Shown: positions 28,473 through 35,229 of the stretch, one piece after another
Numbering within the stretch: position 1 is the stretch's first letter
Layout of the letters: every line of letters starts with the position of its first letter
Assembly: GCF_009720655.1 (NCBI RefSeq)
Contig: NZ_WNKS01000003.1
Location: 310,001 to 374,000, forward strand
From: Rhodoblastus acidophilus
GTDB taxonomy: Bacteria > Pseudomonadota > Alphaproteobacteria > Rhizobiales > Beijerinckiaceae
DNA: 64,000 nt
Reading direction: 5' to 3'
Made by a program: the position numbers and the translations under genes
Notes under the pieces: generated by a model
Seen by the model: the letters and a program-made list of their open reading frames with translations, nothing else
The model's database searches: none
Told to the model about the DNA's origin: nothing

Positions 28473-28874
28473 TCAAAAGCGATCAAGGTTGATCTTCTGG
28501 TCCGGGACCGTTCCGTGGAACAGCGGCCTCACGAGACCCGGCGCAAGGCTTCCATAGGGTCCGTAAAGGGCGAGGGCCCGGTCGCAGGCGGCAAAAAAAC
28601 GGTGGCTTTCATTGGCGGCGGCGTGCTGGCGCGCATAGGCGAAGCCGTAAACTTTTATGTAATGGCCATCGACCCGGATGCGGTGGACATCGCGGAACAG
28701 GGCGAGCGCGGCGGGATCGACGGCGTAATTGACGCACATCTCGCTCCAGGCGGAGGCGTCGGCGATCAGCCGGATCAGCGCGTCGCGCTCCTGTGCGGCG
28801 CCGGCTTGGGCGGGCCCCGCTTGCGCGCCGGCGCAGGCCAGCGAAACGGCGAGGCCGAGGATCAAAGGCTTCAT
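28473..28874 (-). CDS. Secreted protein of unknown function
   Basis: A 133-residue protein with signal peptide MKPLILGLAVSLACAGAQA and a helical mature part with two cysteines (SEMCVNYAVD and FAACDRALAL) that may pair. C-terminus YGPYGSLAPGLVRPLFHGTV. Start ATG 28874 begins the signal; a frame to 28928 adds residues without support. It lies 31 bases upstream of the Kir channel gene on the same strand and may be co-transcribed. Family not recognised. Confidence 0.68.
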   Translation of the reverse strand: MKPLILGLAVSLACAGAQAGPAQAGAAQERDALIRLIADASAWSEMCVNYAVDPAALALFRDVHRIRVDGHYIKVYGFAYARQHAAANESHRFFAACDRALALYGPYGSLAPGLVRPLFHGTVPDQKINLDRF

Positions 28875-28996
28875 GGCGGCGCTCCCGGAATGTCGCCCCC
28901 ATTCTGCCCGAAGCCGGCCGACGATCAAGTCCGCGCCGACGGAACTTTCAAGATCGCGGAACGTTTGGCGCGCAGGATTGAAGCGCGAGGACAGGC

Positions 28997-29227
28997 ATGA
29001 TTGGACGCTCGGCGACTCTTGCTGCGCTCGCAGCCGCGCTGATGTCCGGCGCCGCCCTCGCCCAGACCCCGCGCGCCGCCGATCCGCCGCCCGAAACCGT
29101 CAGCGCTCCGTCCGGGTCGCCAAGCGCCCAGCCCGCGAATCAGGGCGCGAGGCCAATCGACCCCGCCGTGAAGCGCGCGCCGGAGCGCGGCGAGCAGGAG
29201 CCGCCGGCGGGAGACGTCGGTTACTGA
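28997..29227 (+). CDS. Small secreted low-complexity protein
   Basis: A 76-residue protein: signal peptide MIGRSATLAALAAALMSG..ALA, then a Pro/Ala/Glu-rich, probably disordered tail (PPPETVSAPSGSPSAQPANQ) ending GDVGY. No family recognised. Divergent from the preceding secreted-protein gene. Confidence 0.55.
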   Translation: MIGRSATLAALAAALMSGAALAQTPRAADPPPETVSAPSGSPSAQPANQGARPIDPAVKRAPERGEQEPPAGDVGY

Positions 29228-29389
29228 AAAGGCGGATCGTTCCCGCGCCCTCCGCCGCTCAATGTCATCAATCCCCCGCAAGACGCGGAGCAGGCGCAGC
29301 AGCCGCTTGAGCGAGGCGCCGCTTTCATTCTCGACATATCAAGAGCGGAATGTTACGCGCGTGAATTGCACGTTCAAGGAACCAATCTA

Positions 29390-30340
29390 TTGCAACTGTC
29401 TGTCGTTGTGCCCTGCTACAATGAAGAGAATGGTCTCGACGCGTTGCGCCGGCGGATCGTCGCCGCCTGCCAGACCTGCGCGGCCGACGACTACGAAATC
29501 GTCCTGGTGAATGACGGTTCCTCGGACCGGACCTGGGATGTGATGGCGCGGTTTTCAGCCCAGGATCCGCGCGTCGTGGCGGTAAACCTTTCGCGCAACC
29601 ATGGCCATCAGCTCGCACTGTCGGCGGGACTGTCCCTGGCGCGCGGCGACCGGGTGTTCATCATCGACGCCGATCTGCAGGATCCCCCCGAATTGCTCGG
29701 CGAAATGATGGCGCGCATGGACGCCGGGGCCGACGTTGTTTACGGGCAGCGCATTGAGCGCCAGGGGGAAACGCGGTTCAAGAAACTGTCCGCCTATCTC
29801 TTCTATCGCGTGCTCGACAGGCTGGTGGATGTTTCCATTCCCACCGACACCGGCGATTTCCGTCTCATGAGCCGTCGGGCGCTGGATGTTCTCAACGCCA
29901 TGCCGGAACATCATCGCTTCATTCGCGGGATGGTCAGCTGGCTGGGGTTCCGCCAGGAAGCCGTGCCCTACGCCCGCGCCCCGCGTTTTGCCGACAGTTC
30001 CAAATATCCGCTGGCGAAAATGATCCGCTTCGCTTTGGACGCGATCACGGGGTTTTCCATACGGCCGCTGCGTCTCGCCTCTTACCTGGGCTTCGCCGTG
30101 AGTTTAATCGCCCTGGTGATGATGCTCTATGCGTTGATTTCTTATCTGCTGGGCAACACCGTCAGCGGCTGGACCTCCATGACGTTGATTATTCTGGCCG
30201 TCGCGAGCGTGCAGTTCATGCTCATGGGCGTTATTGGAGAGTACCTTGGCCGGCTCTACATGGAATCCAAGCGCCGGCCTCTCTATATCATTGATGAAAT
30301 ACGCACCTCTCCTTCGGCGTCCCGTTCGCAATCCATCTAA
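29390..30340 (+). CDS. GtrB-like family 2 glycosyltransferase
   Basis: A 316-residue polyprenyl-phosphate sugar transferase of the GtrB/ArnC type. GT2 domain: LSVVVPCYNEENGLDAL, VNDGSSDRTWDV, RNHGHQLALSAGL and the metal site DADLQDPPE, followed by VYGQRIERQGETRFKK. Two C-terminal transmembrane helices (about 235-300) anchor it. It would charge undecaprenyl phosphate with a sugar for surface-glycan modification. TTG 29390 is preferred because AAGGAA lies about eight bases upstream; a TTG at 29366 is possible. No flippase or second transferase is adjacent. Confidence 0.9.
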   Translation: MQLSVVVPCYNEENGLDALRRRIVAACQTCAADDYEIVLVNDGSSDRTWDVMARFSAQDPRVVAVNLSRNHGHQLALSAGLSLARGDRVFIIDADLQDPPELLGEMMARMDAGADVVYGQRIERQGETRFKKLSAYLFYRVLDRLVDVSIPTDTGDFRLMSRRALDVLNAMPEHHRFIRGMVSWLGFRQEAVPYARAPRFADSSKYPLAKMIRFALDAITGFSIRPLRLASYLGFAVSLIALVMMLYALISYLLGNTVSGWTSMTLIILAVASVQFMLMGVIGEYLGRLYMESKRRPLYIIDEIRTSPSASRSQSI

Positions 30341-30472
30341 CCCACACATTTTGATTGTGTAGCCAAGCCAATCAATTTTCCTGGCGCCGACGGTGGCGGA
30401 AACGCCTGACGCCTTGCGGGGACCGCGCCGCGCCGGAGGTTCGCGAAACGAGGCGGCGCCATCCTCGCGGCT

Positions 30473-31549
30473 TCAGGCGCGCGGGGCCGCTTTCCACGCC
30501 GACTTGAACGCCAAGGGGCTCAATCCCGTCGCCTTCTGAAACGCCCGACGAAAACTGCGCGCATCGGAATATCCGGTAAGTTCCGCCGCACGCTCCACCG
30601 TCTCGCCGTCGCGCAAAAAACCCTTGGCTTTGCGGATGCGCTGGAACGCCACCATCTCGGAGAACCGCACCCCCTCCCGCGCCAGGAGCCTGTCCAGCGA
30701 CCTTTCGCTGATGCCGAGTTCCGAGGAAACTTCCCGCCGTCCCCTCAGCGTCCCGTCCCTCTCGACAATGCGCTCGACCAGACTGCGCGCGTCGATCCGA
30801 CCCATGGACGCCAGCTCCCTTTCGGCCGCGCGGCGCAACATGTGAGCGGCGGCGGGATCGGGAAGGCGCAGGGGCGCGCGAAGGTCCCGGCTGCGATAGA
30901 CGACGCGGGACCGGTCGGCGTCATCGACGATGCGCGCGGCGAGCCGTCTCGCCAAAACCCCTTTCAGACCGCGGCCGAGGCGCCCCTCGATCTCGAAGCG
31001 GACGGGCTCCGGCGCCTCGCCGGGAAGTTGCCTGAGGAGGTGGACGACGGTGAGAAGGTGATCGAGCCGCCAGAACTGCCCGAGTTCCTCGTCCGCATAG
31101 AGGTCGCGGGCGACGACCGCCGTTTCGTCGCCGTGCGTCTCCATGTCGAGCCGCAAGACCGAACCGGCGAGCGTCTGAAAGTCGAGCGCGAACCGCAGCG
31201 CGGCTTCGGCGCACGCCTGCACCATCATGCCAAGCCCGACGGTTCCAAAATTCGCGATGGATTTTCGAAACGCGTGATCGACGACGAACTCTTCGCCGAC
31301 TTTTTCCCGGGCGCGAAGGTAGGCCTGCCGCGCCTCGAAATAGCTGAAGCGCCGTCCGCCGTCCGAGGGATGGTCCCCCTGGAACTCCAGAAAAGGAAAA
31401 ATCTCGCGCGCATTCCAGCCGCGTTCGAAGGCATGGGCGATCAGCGGCGACATGACATGCAGCGGCACCACCCGGTCGTGCGCCGAGGCGAGCGGGATCT
31501 CCGCAGGCGCCGGCGCTCCAGCAACAAGTGTCCCCTTTTCTGGCGGCAT
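30473..31549 (-). CDS. AraC family regulator with arabinose-binding-like (OruR-type) domain
   Basis: A 358-residue regulator. Residues about 30-220 are the Arabinose_bd-type domain (PF12625): VMSPLIAHAFERGWN, FGTVGLGMMVQACAEAALRFAL. The C-terminal AraC HTH: REVSSELGISERSLDRLLAREG and ERAAELTGYSDARSFRRAFQ followed by TGLSPLAFK. ATG 31549 has AAGGAC in front; the frame runs open to 31786. Target and ligand unknown; it faces the glycosyltransferase gene convergently. Confidence 0.86.
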   Translation of the reverse strand: MPPEKGTLVAGAPAPAEIPLASAHDRVVPLHVMSPLIAHAFERGWNAREIFPFLEFQGDHPSDGGRRFSYFEARQAYLRAREKVGEEFVVDHAFRKSIANFGTVGLGMMVQACAEAALRFALDFQTLAGSVLRLDMETHGDETAVVARDLYADEELGQFWRLDHLLTVVHLLRQLPGEAPEPVRFEIEGRLGRGLKGVLARRLAARIVDDADRSRVVYRSRDLRAPLRLPDPAAAHMLRRAAERELASMGRIDARSLVERIVERDGTLRGRREVSSELGISERSLDRLLAREGVRFSEMVAFQRIRKAKGFLRDGETVERAAELTGYSDARSFRRAFQKATGLSPLAFKSAWKAAPRA

Positions 31550-31730
31550 CTGTCCTTGGCCCCCGTCCCGGCTTTCCCTAGCTTTTAATTCAAGCGTTAA
31601 TTGACCTGCGCCAATGCGCATCATGCAGCGGATCGGACCCGTCGGCAATTCTGGACTGTCTCGATGACGGAAAAACCAAGGCGCGAACCAAGCTCCCCAG
31701 GAGGAGGCGCAGGCGCCTCGTGACTGCCTA

Positions 31731-31790
31731 AGCAGGATTTCCGAAAAGCGGCCCCCGGTTTTCGGATGAAAATCCTGCGAAAACAAAGGA
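31731..31790. repeat. Intergenic palindromic repeat (AGCAGGATTT... family)
   Basis: AGCAGGATTTCC-GAAAAGCGG...CCGGTTTTCGG-ATGAAAATCCTGC, an imperfect inverted repeat. It resembles a GAGCAGGATTT element common in Rhizobiales and is related in form to the one at 32075. Confidence 0.65.
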
Positions 31791-31791
31791 A

Positions 31792-31835
31792 CCTAAGCAA
31801 ACATTCGTTGGGCGACCAACGAATGTTTGCTTAGG
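31792..31835. repeat. 20-bp perfect inverted repeat with GCGA loop
   Basis: The arm at 31792-31811 (CCTAAGCAAACATTCG...) is exactly complementary to 31816-31835, around a GCGA loop at 31812-31815. The RNA would be a 20-bp hairpin capped by a GNRA tetraloop. It is 56 bases before the start of the next small gene. No T-run follows. Confidence 0.85.
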
Positions 31836-31890
31836 ACACAGGTTTCACCGGGTCAGCCGTCCATCGGCGGCTAGAGCAGAGGAATGGGCC

Positions 31891-32076
31891 ATGAAGAAAT
31901 TTCTGTTTGCTTTCGGCGTCATCGCGCTTCTGGCGGAACCGGCGTCCGCGACCGGGGTCATCCGCATGTCGCCGGCCGACGCCGCCATCGGCGTCCAGCC
32001 GACGCAGACCGTGACCCGCGCCGGCGTCGCGCATCGCTCGACCCGCCGCACCACCCGTCGCGTCGACCGCCGCTAG
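31891..32076 (+). CDS. Small secreted basic peptide
   Basis: A 61-residue protein: signal peptide MKKFLFAFGVIALLAEPASA, then about 40 residues ending in a very basic tail (HRSTRRTTRRVDRR). AGAGGAAT precedes the ATG at about the right distance. The stop codon lies within the start of the following repeat (TAGAGC). The long hairpin at 31792-31835 sits in its likely leader. No family recognised. Confidence 0.62.
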   Translation: MKKFLFAFGVIALLAEPASATGVIRMSPADAAIGVQPTQTVTRAGVAHRSTRRTTRRVDRR

Positions 32077-32178
32077 AGCATTTTCAAGCGAAGCGGATAC
32101 CGGTTCGCGTGAAGAAAATGCGTCAAAACAAGACTCTAGAGCTTTTTTCTGTTTCCATGAAACGTGAAAAAGCTCTAG
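32075..32178. repeat. Intergenic palindromic repeat pair
   Basis: First unit, 32075-32135: AGAGCATTTTC-AAGCGAAGCGGATACCGG-TTCGCG-TGAAGAAAATGCG, an element common in Rhizobiales. Second unit, about 32136-32178: TAGAGCTTTTTTC...GTGAAAAAGCTCTA. Both fold as hairpins. Confidence 0.75.
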
Positions 32179-32256
32179 GCCTATTGATCTTGCTCACATA
32201 AATTCGCGGCCGCCTCCGCCTGATCGCGAAGGCGGCCTGCTTTTGCGCCCGTGATC

Positions 32257-32290
32257 GCCCGGCCACATCCCCGGGCCGGGCTTTCGTTTT
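32257..32290 (+). terminator. Plus-strand terminator-like hairpin before DUF1254 gene
   Basis: GCCCGGCC / GGCCGGGC stem (32257-32264 with 32274-32281) followed by TTTCGTTTT. A second hairpin, GGCCGCCT...AGGCGGCC then TGCTTTT, lies just upstream (about 32208-32245). They may end the small-peptide transcript. Confidence 0.6.
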
Positions 32291-32324
32291 CAGCGACTTC
32301 GGTCGTCAACTCAATGGGGCTCAC

Positions 32325-33749
32325 GTGGAATTTGACAGACGCGCCGCCATGATGGGCGGCATCGGCCTTCTCACCGGCGCCGCGGTCGCGCCGGGCGCGG
32401 CGCTCGCCTTCGACCATCCGCTCGCCGACCTCATCGAAGGCGCCGAAGATTTTCATATCGCCTCGGACGCCTACATCTACGGCTATCCGCTGGTCACCAT
32501 GGAGATGACCCGGCGGGTCATGACCAACGTGGCCGAACCCGCCGGCACCCGCGCGCCGATGGGACAGCTCATCAAGGCGCGCGAGTACCCGACCGCCGCC
32601 TATCGCGACGTCACCGCGCCGAACGCCGACACGCTCTACACCATCGCCTTCCTCGACGTCGGGTCCGAGCCCTGGGTGGTCGACGCGCCCGACATGAAGG
32701 GCCGCTACTACCTGCTGCCGTTCCTCGACGGCTGGACCAATGTGTTCGCCTCCCCCGGCAGCCGCACGACCGGAACCGGCGCGCAAACTTTTGTCGTCAC
32801 CGGTCCGGGCTGGAGCGGGACGATTCCCCCCGGCATGACCCAGCTCAAGTCGCCGACCGCCATCGTCTGGATGCTCGGCCGCATCTATTGCACGGGCACG
32901 CCCGAGGATTACGCGGCGGTCCATGCGCTGCAGGACGCCTTCAAGGTGCAGCCGCTGAACACCTGGGGCAAGGACTACAAGCCGCCGGCGGGAACCGCCG
33001 ATCCGGCGATCGACATGAAGACGCCGGTCCGCGACCAGGTCAACAAGCTTTCCGCGCACGATTATTTCACCCTGCTCGCCGACCTGCTGAAGCGCAACCC
33101 GCCCGCCGCCGCTGACGCGCCCGCGCTGGAGCGTTTCAAGGAGATCGGGCTGGAGGCCGGCAAAAATTTCGACCCGGCGGCGCTCGACCGCCGCTATGAC
33201 GCGCGCGTGCCGCGCTTGGCCTTCGATCGCATCCTCCTGCACATGACCTCGCTCAAGCGGGAGCACGGCTGGCTGTTCACGACCAAGACCGGCGCCTACG
33301 GGACCGACTATCTGCAACGCGCCTTCATCACGGCGATCGGGCTCGGCGCCAACCTGCCGCAGGACGCCGTCTATCCGATGTCGCAGCGCGCCTCGCTGCT
33401 GCGCGCCTACGACGGCGCGCAAAAGTACGAAATCCGGTTCGAAAAGGGCCAGCTGCCGCCGGTCAAGGGGTTCTGGTCGCTGACCATGTACGACGAAAAC
33501 ATGTTCTTCGTCGCCAATCCGATCAACCGCTATTCCATGAGCATGCGGACCAATCCGAAATTCGAGTCCGACGGCTCGCTGGTCATCACCATCCAGAACG
33601 AAAGCCCCGGCGCAGACAAGGAAGCCAATTGGCTGCCCGCGCCAAAAGGAAAATTCCACCTGATGCTGCGTCTGTACTGGCCCACCGAAAACGATCCGTC
33701 GATTCTCAACGGTTCCTGGGAGCCGCCGGCGGTCAAGCGCGCGCGTTAA
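32325..33749 (+). CDS. Exported DUF1254/DUF1214 protein
   Basis: A 474-residue protein with the DUF1254 domain (about 45-180: YIYGYPLVTMEMTRRVMTNV, RDVTAPNADTLYTIAFLD) and the C-terminal DUF1214 domain (KGFWSLTMYDENMFFVANP, KFHLMLRLYWPTENDPSILN). These two-domain proteins are common but of unknown activity. The N-terminus MEFDRRAAMMGGIGLLTGA has paired Arg and a hydrophobic stretch, like a Tat signal. GTG 32325 is used; ATG 32349 is possible. Followed by an HdeA-like gene after 31 bases, perhaps in one operon. Confidence 0.88.
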   Translation: MEFDRRAAMMGGIGLLTGAAVAPGAALAFDHPLADLIEGAEDFHIASDAYIYGYPLVTMEMTRRVMTNVAEPAGTRAPMGQLIKAREYPTAAYRDVTAPNADTLYTIAFLDVGSEPWVVDAPDMKGRYYLLPFLDGWTNVFASPGSRTTGTGAQTFVVTGPGWSGTIPPGMTQLKSPTAIVWMLGRIYCTGTPEDYAAVHALQDAFKVQPLNTWGKDYKPPAGTADPAIDMKTPVRDQVNKLSAHDYFTLLADLLKRNPPAAADAPALERFKEIGLEAGKNFDPAALDRRYDARVPRLAFDRILLHMTSLKREHGWLFTTKTGAYGTDYLQRAFITAIGLGANLPQDAVYPMSQRASLLRAYDGAQKYEIRFEKGQLPPVKGFWSLTMYDENMFFVANPINRYSMSMRTNPKFESDGSLVITIQNESPGADKEANWLPAPKGKFHLMLRLYWPTENDPSILNGSWEPPAVKRAR

Positions 33750-33780
33750 AAACCCGATTTTTCATGATGGAGTGAATTGT

Positions 33781-34134
33781 ATGAAACATGCGCTGGTCCT
33801 CGGATTTTTGGCTGCGGCTGCGTCAATGGGCGCCGCCGAAGCCGCTCCGGTCGAACTCTCGACCTATGCCGACGCCAAGGGATGGATCGACGTGCAGGAG
33901 CTGACCTGCGCGCAATTGGCGAACACTTTTCAGGAAGACGCCGATTATCTGACCGCCTGGTACAGCGGCTGGTACAATGGCCTGGCCAAAAAACACTTCG
34001 TCAAGCCCGATCGCGCCAAAACGCTCGAGCACAACATCATCATGTATTGCAAGGCGAACCCCGACAAGAAGATCATCCACGGGTTGGATGTGGTCTTCAA
34101 GGAATGGCGCGAGAAGAACGGCATCCGCGAGTAA
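33781..34134 (+). CDS. HdeA/HdeB-family periplasmic protein
   Basis: A 117-residue protein: signal peptide MKHALVLGFLAAAASMG..AEA, then a mature ~95 residues with ELTCAQLANTF and HNIIMYCKANPDKKI, the two cysteines that form the single disulfide of the HdeA family. HdeA proteins are acid-activated periplasmic chaperones. ATG 33781 follows TGGAG; a GTG nine bases earlier is less likely. Probably in one operon with the DUF1254 gene. Confidence 0.84.
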   Translation: MKHALVLGFLAAAASMGAAEAAPVELSTYADAKGWIDVQELTCAQLANTFQEDADYLTAWYSGWYNGLAKKHFVKPDRAKTLEHNIIMYCKANPDKKIIHGLDVVFKEWREKNGIRE

Positions 34135-34265
34135 GCCGCGCGCGCCGTCATCCGCGAGCGGTTTGGCGGCGCGACACCATGGCGTGAGCCAAATTCTTCA
34201 TGTCTCCGCCGCAATGCTCCACCGGCTTTGAGCTGCGGCGCCGCAAGCCACACTTCAGGACGCGC

Positions 34266-34691
34266 ATGCTCCCAAGCGGCCCCGACGCCGATCATATCCA
34301 CTTGGCCATTTCGCACGCGACCGCGCCGGCCTTCCTGCTCGGAGCGGTTGCGGGCTTTCTCTCCGTGCTGGTGGGCAGGCTGGACCGGGTCGTGGACCGC
34401 AAGCGCACCCTTCTGGGCGGAGACGCCTACAGCGAGGAGGACGCGGCGAAACTCGCCCGCCTGTTCAAGCGGAGAATGATTCTCCTGCAACGCGCGATCT
34501 ATTTCGCCGTGCTCAGCGCCCTGGTGACCGCGGGGCTGCTGACCCTGGCTTTCGTGACCGCGCTGATCGGCATCGATCATAACACGGGCTCCGCGCTTTT
34601 TTTCATTGTCGCCCTGGGGCTGCTCGTCGTCTCGCTGATCTACTTTTCCCGCGAGATCCGGGTTTACATGGGCTCATTCCATCTCGAATGA
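34266..34691 (+). CDS. DUF2721 family membrane protein
   Basis: A 141-residue membrane protein with three helices: FLLGAVAGFLSVLVGRLDRV (family block followed by VDRKRTL), then a basic loop, a second helix (IYFAVLSALVTAGLLTLAFV) and a third (ALFFIVALGLLVVSLIYFS) ending REIRVYMGSFHLE. Matches the DUF2721 pattern (PF11026). Function unknown. Start ATG 34266 has AGGAC upstream. Confidence 0.78.
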   Translation: MLPSGPDADHIHLAISHATAPAFLLGAVAGFLSVLVGRLDRVVDRKRTLLGGDAYSEEDAAKLARLFKRRMILLQRAIYFAVLSALVTAGLLTLAFVTALIGIDHNTGSALFFIVALGLLVVSLIYFSREIRVYMGSFHLE

Positions 34692-34699
34692 GCCGCGCC

Positions 34700-34930
34700 A
34701 CAAGCGCCTTGGAAATCGGCCCAAAGCGTTCCAGACCGCCGGATGTCGGCCGCGATGCGCTCCACGGCCGGCAGCGCGCGCCTGAAGACTTTTCGAGGCC
34801 TGGAACAGAGTTCGTTCAGCCCCGGCTCGCGATCCGGCGTTCGGATCAGGCGGTTGCGCGGGCATTCGCCCCTGCAGTCGGTTTTTTTAAGCGACACGCG
34901 CGGCAAAGTCCCCGACTTGGCCCGGACAGC
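34700..34930 (-). pseudogene. Decayed 3' end of an anaerobic sulfatase-maturating enzyme
   Basis: The minus strand reads TDCRGECPRNRLIRTPD-REPGLNELC and then RRALPAVERIAADIRRSGTLWADF, the C-terminal SPASM-type block and tail of anaerobic sulfatase-maturating radical-SAM enzymes. The upstream CxxC partner is gone (LPRVSLKK), the frame after GLNELC is doubtful, and nothing recognisable of the radical-SAM core remains to 35229. It lies beside a Cys-type sulfatase gene, its likely former client. Confidence 0.7.
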
Positions 34931-35096
34931 CGCGCCGTGCTCAGATAGAAGCCGCATGTGCAATCGAGAGTGCAGGTCGAACCCAACTGGCGCGGAATTC
35001 TGTCCTTATCGAACGTCGCAAGCTCGGTCGGCTGTCCGGGGCAGTTTTCGGTTCTACAGATACGCAAGCATCCGTTGACGCCACACACCTCAACGT

Positions 35097-35203
35097 CGTC
35101 ATGGCCGCGCGTCGTCCCGGCCATCCACGCGGCGCCGAAACGCGACACGTGCGGCATGTTCTCTCGCCTGTCGGCGGGATGCCCGGCACAAGGCCGGGCA
35201 TGA
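35097..35203. repeat. Intergenic repeat (GTCATGGCCG...GGCCGGGCATGA family)
   Basis: CGTCATGGCCGCGCGTCGTC-CCGGCCATCCACGC...CGGGATGCCCGGCACAAGG-CCGGGCATGA, ending with a strong GATGCCCGGC/GCCGGGCATG hairpin. This form is common in Bradyrhizobium-like genomes. It separates the sulfatase stop from the maturase remnant. Confidence 0.65.
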
Positions 35204-35229
35204 TGTCCGTGGTTTAACCTGCCCGCGGG

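Larger units (their letters stand above)
31550..31890. other. Intergenic region with a repeat and a strong palindrome
   Basis: 341 bases between divergent genes. It contains the repeat at 31731-31790 and the 20-bp palindrome at 31792-31835, listed separately. No gene is seen. Confidence 0.55.
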
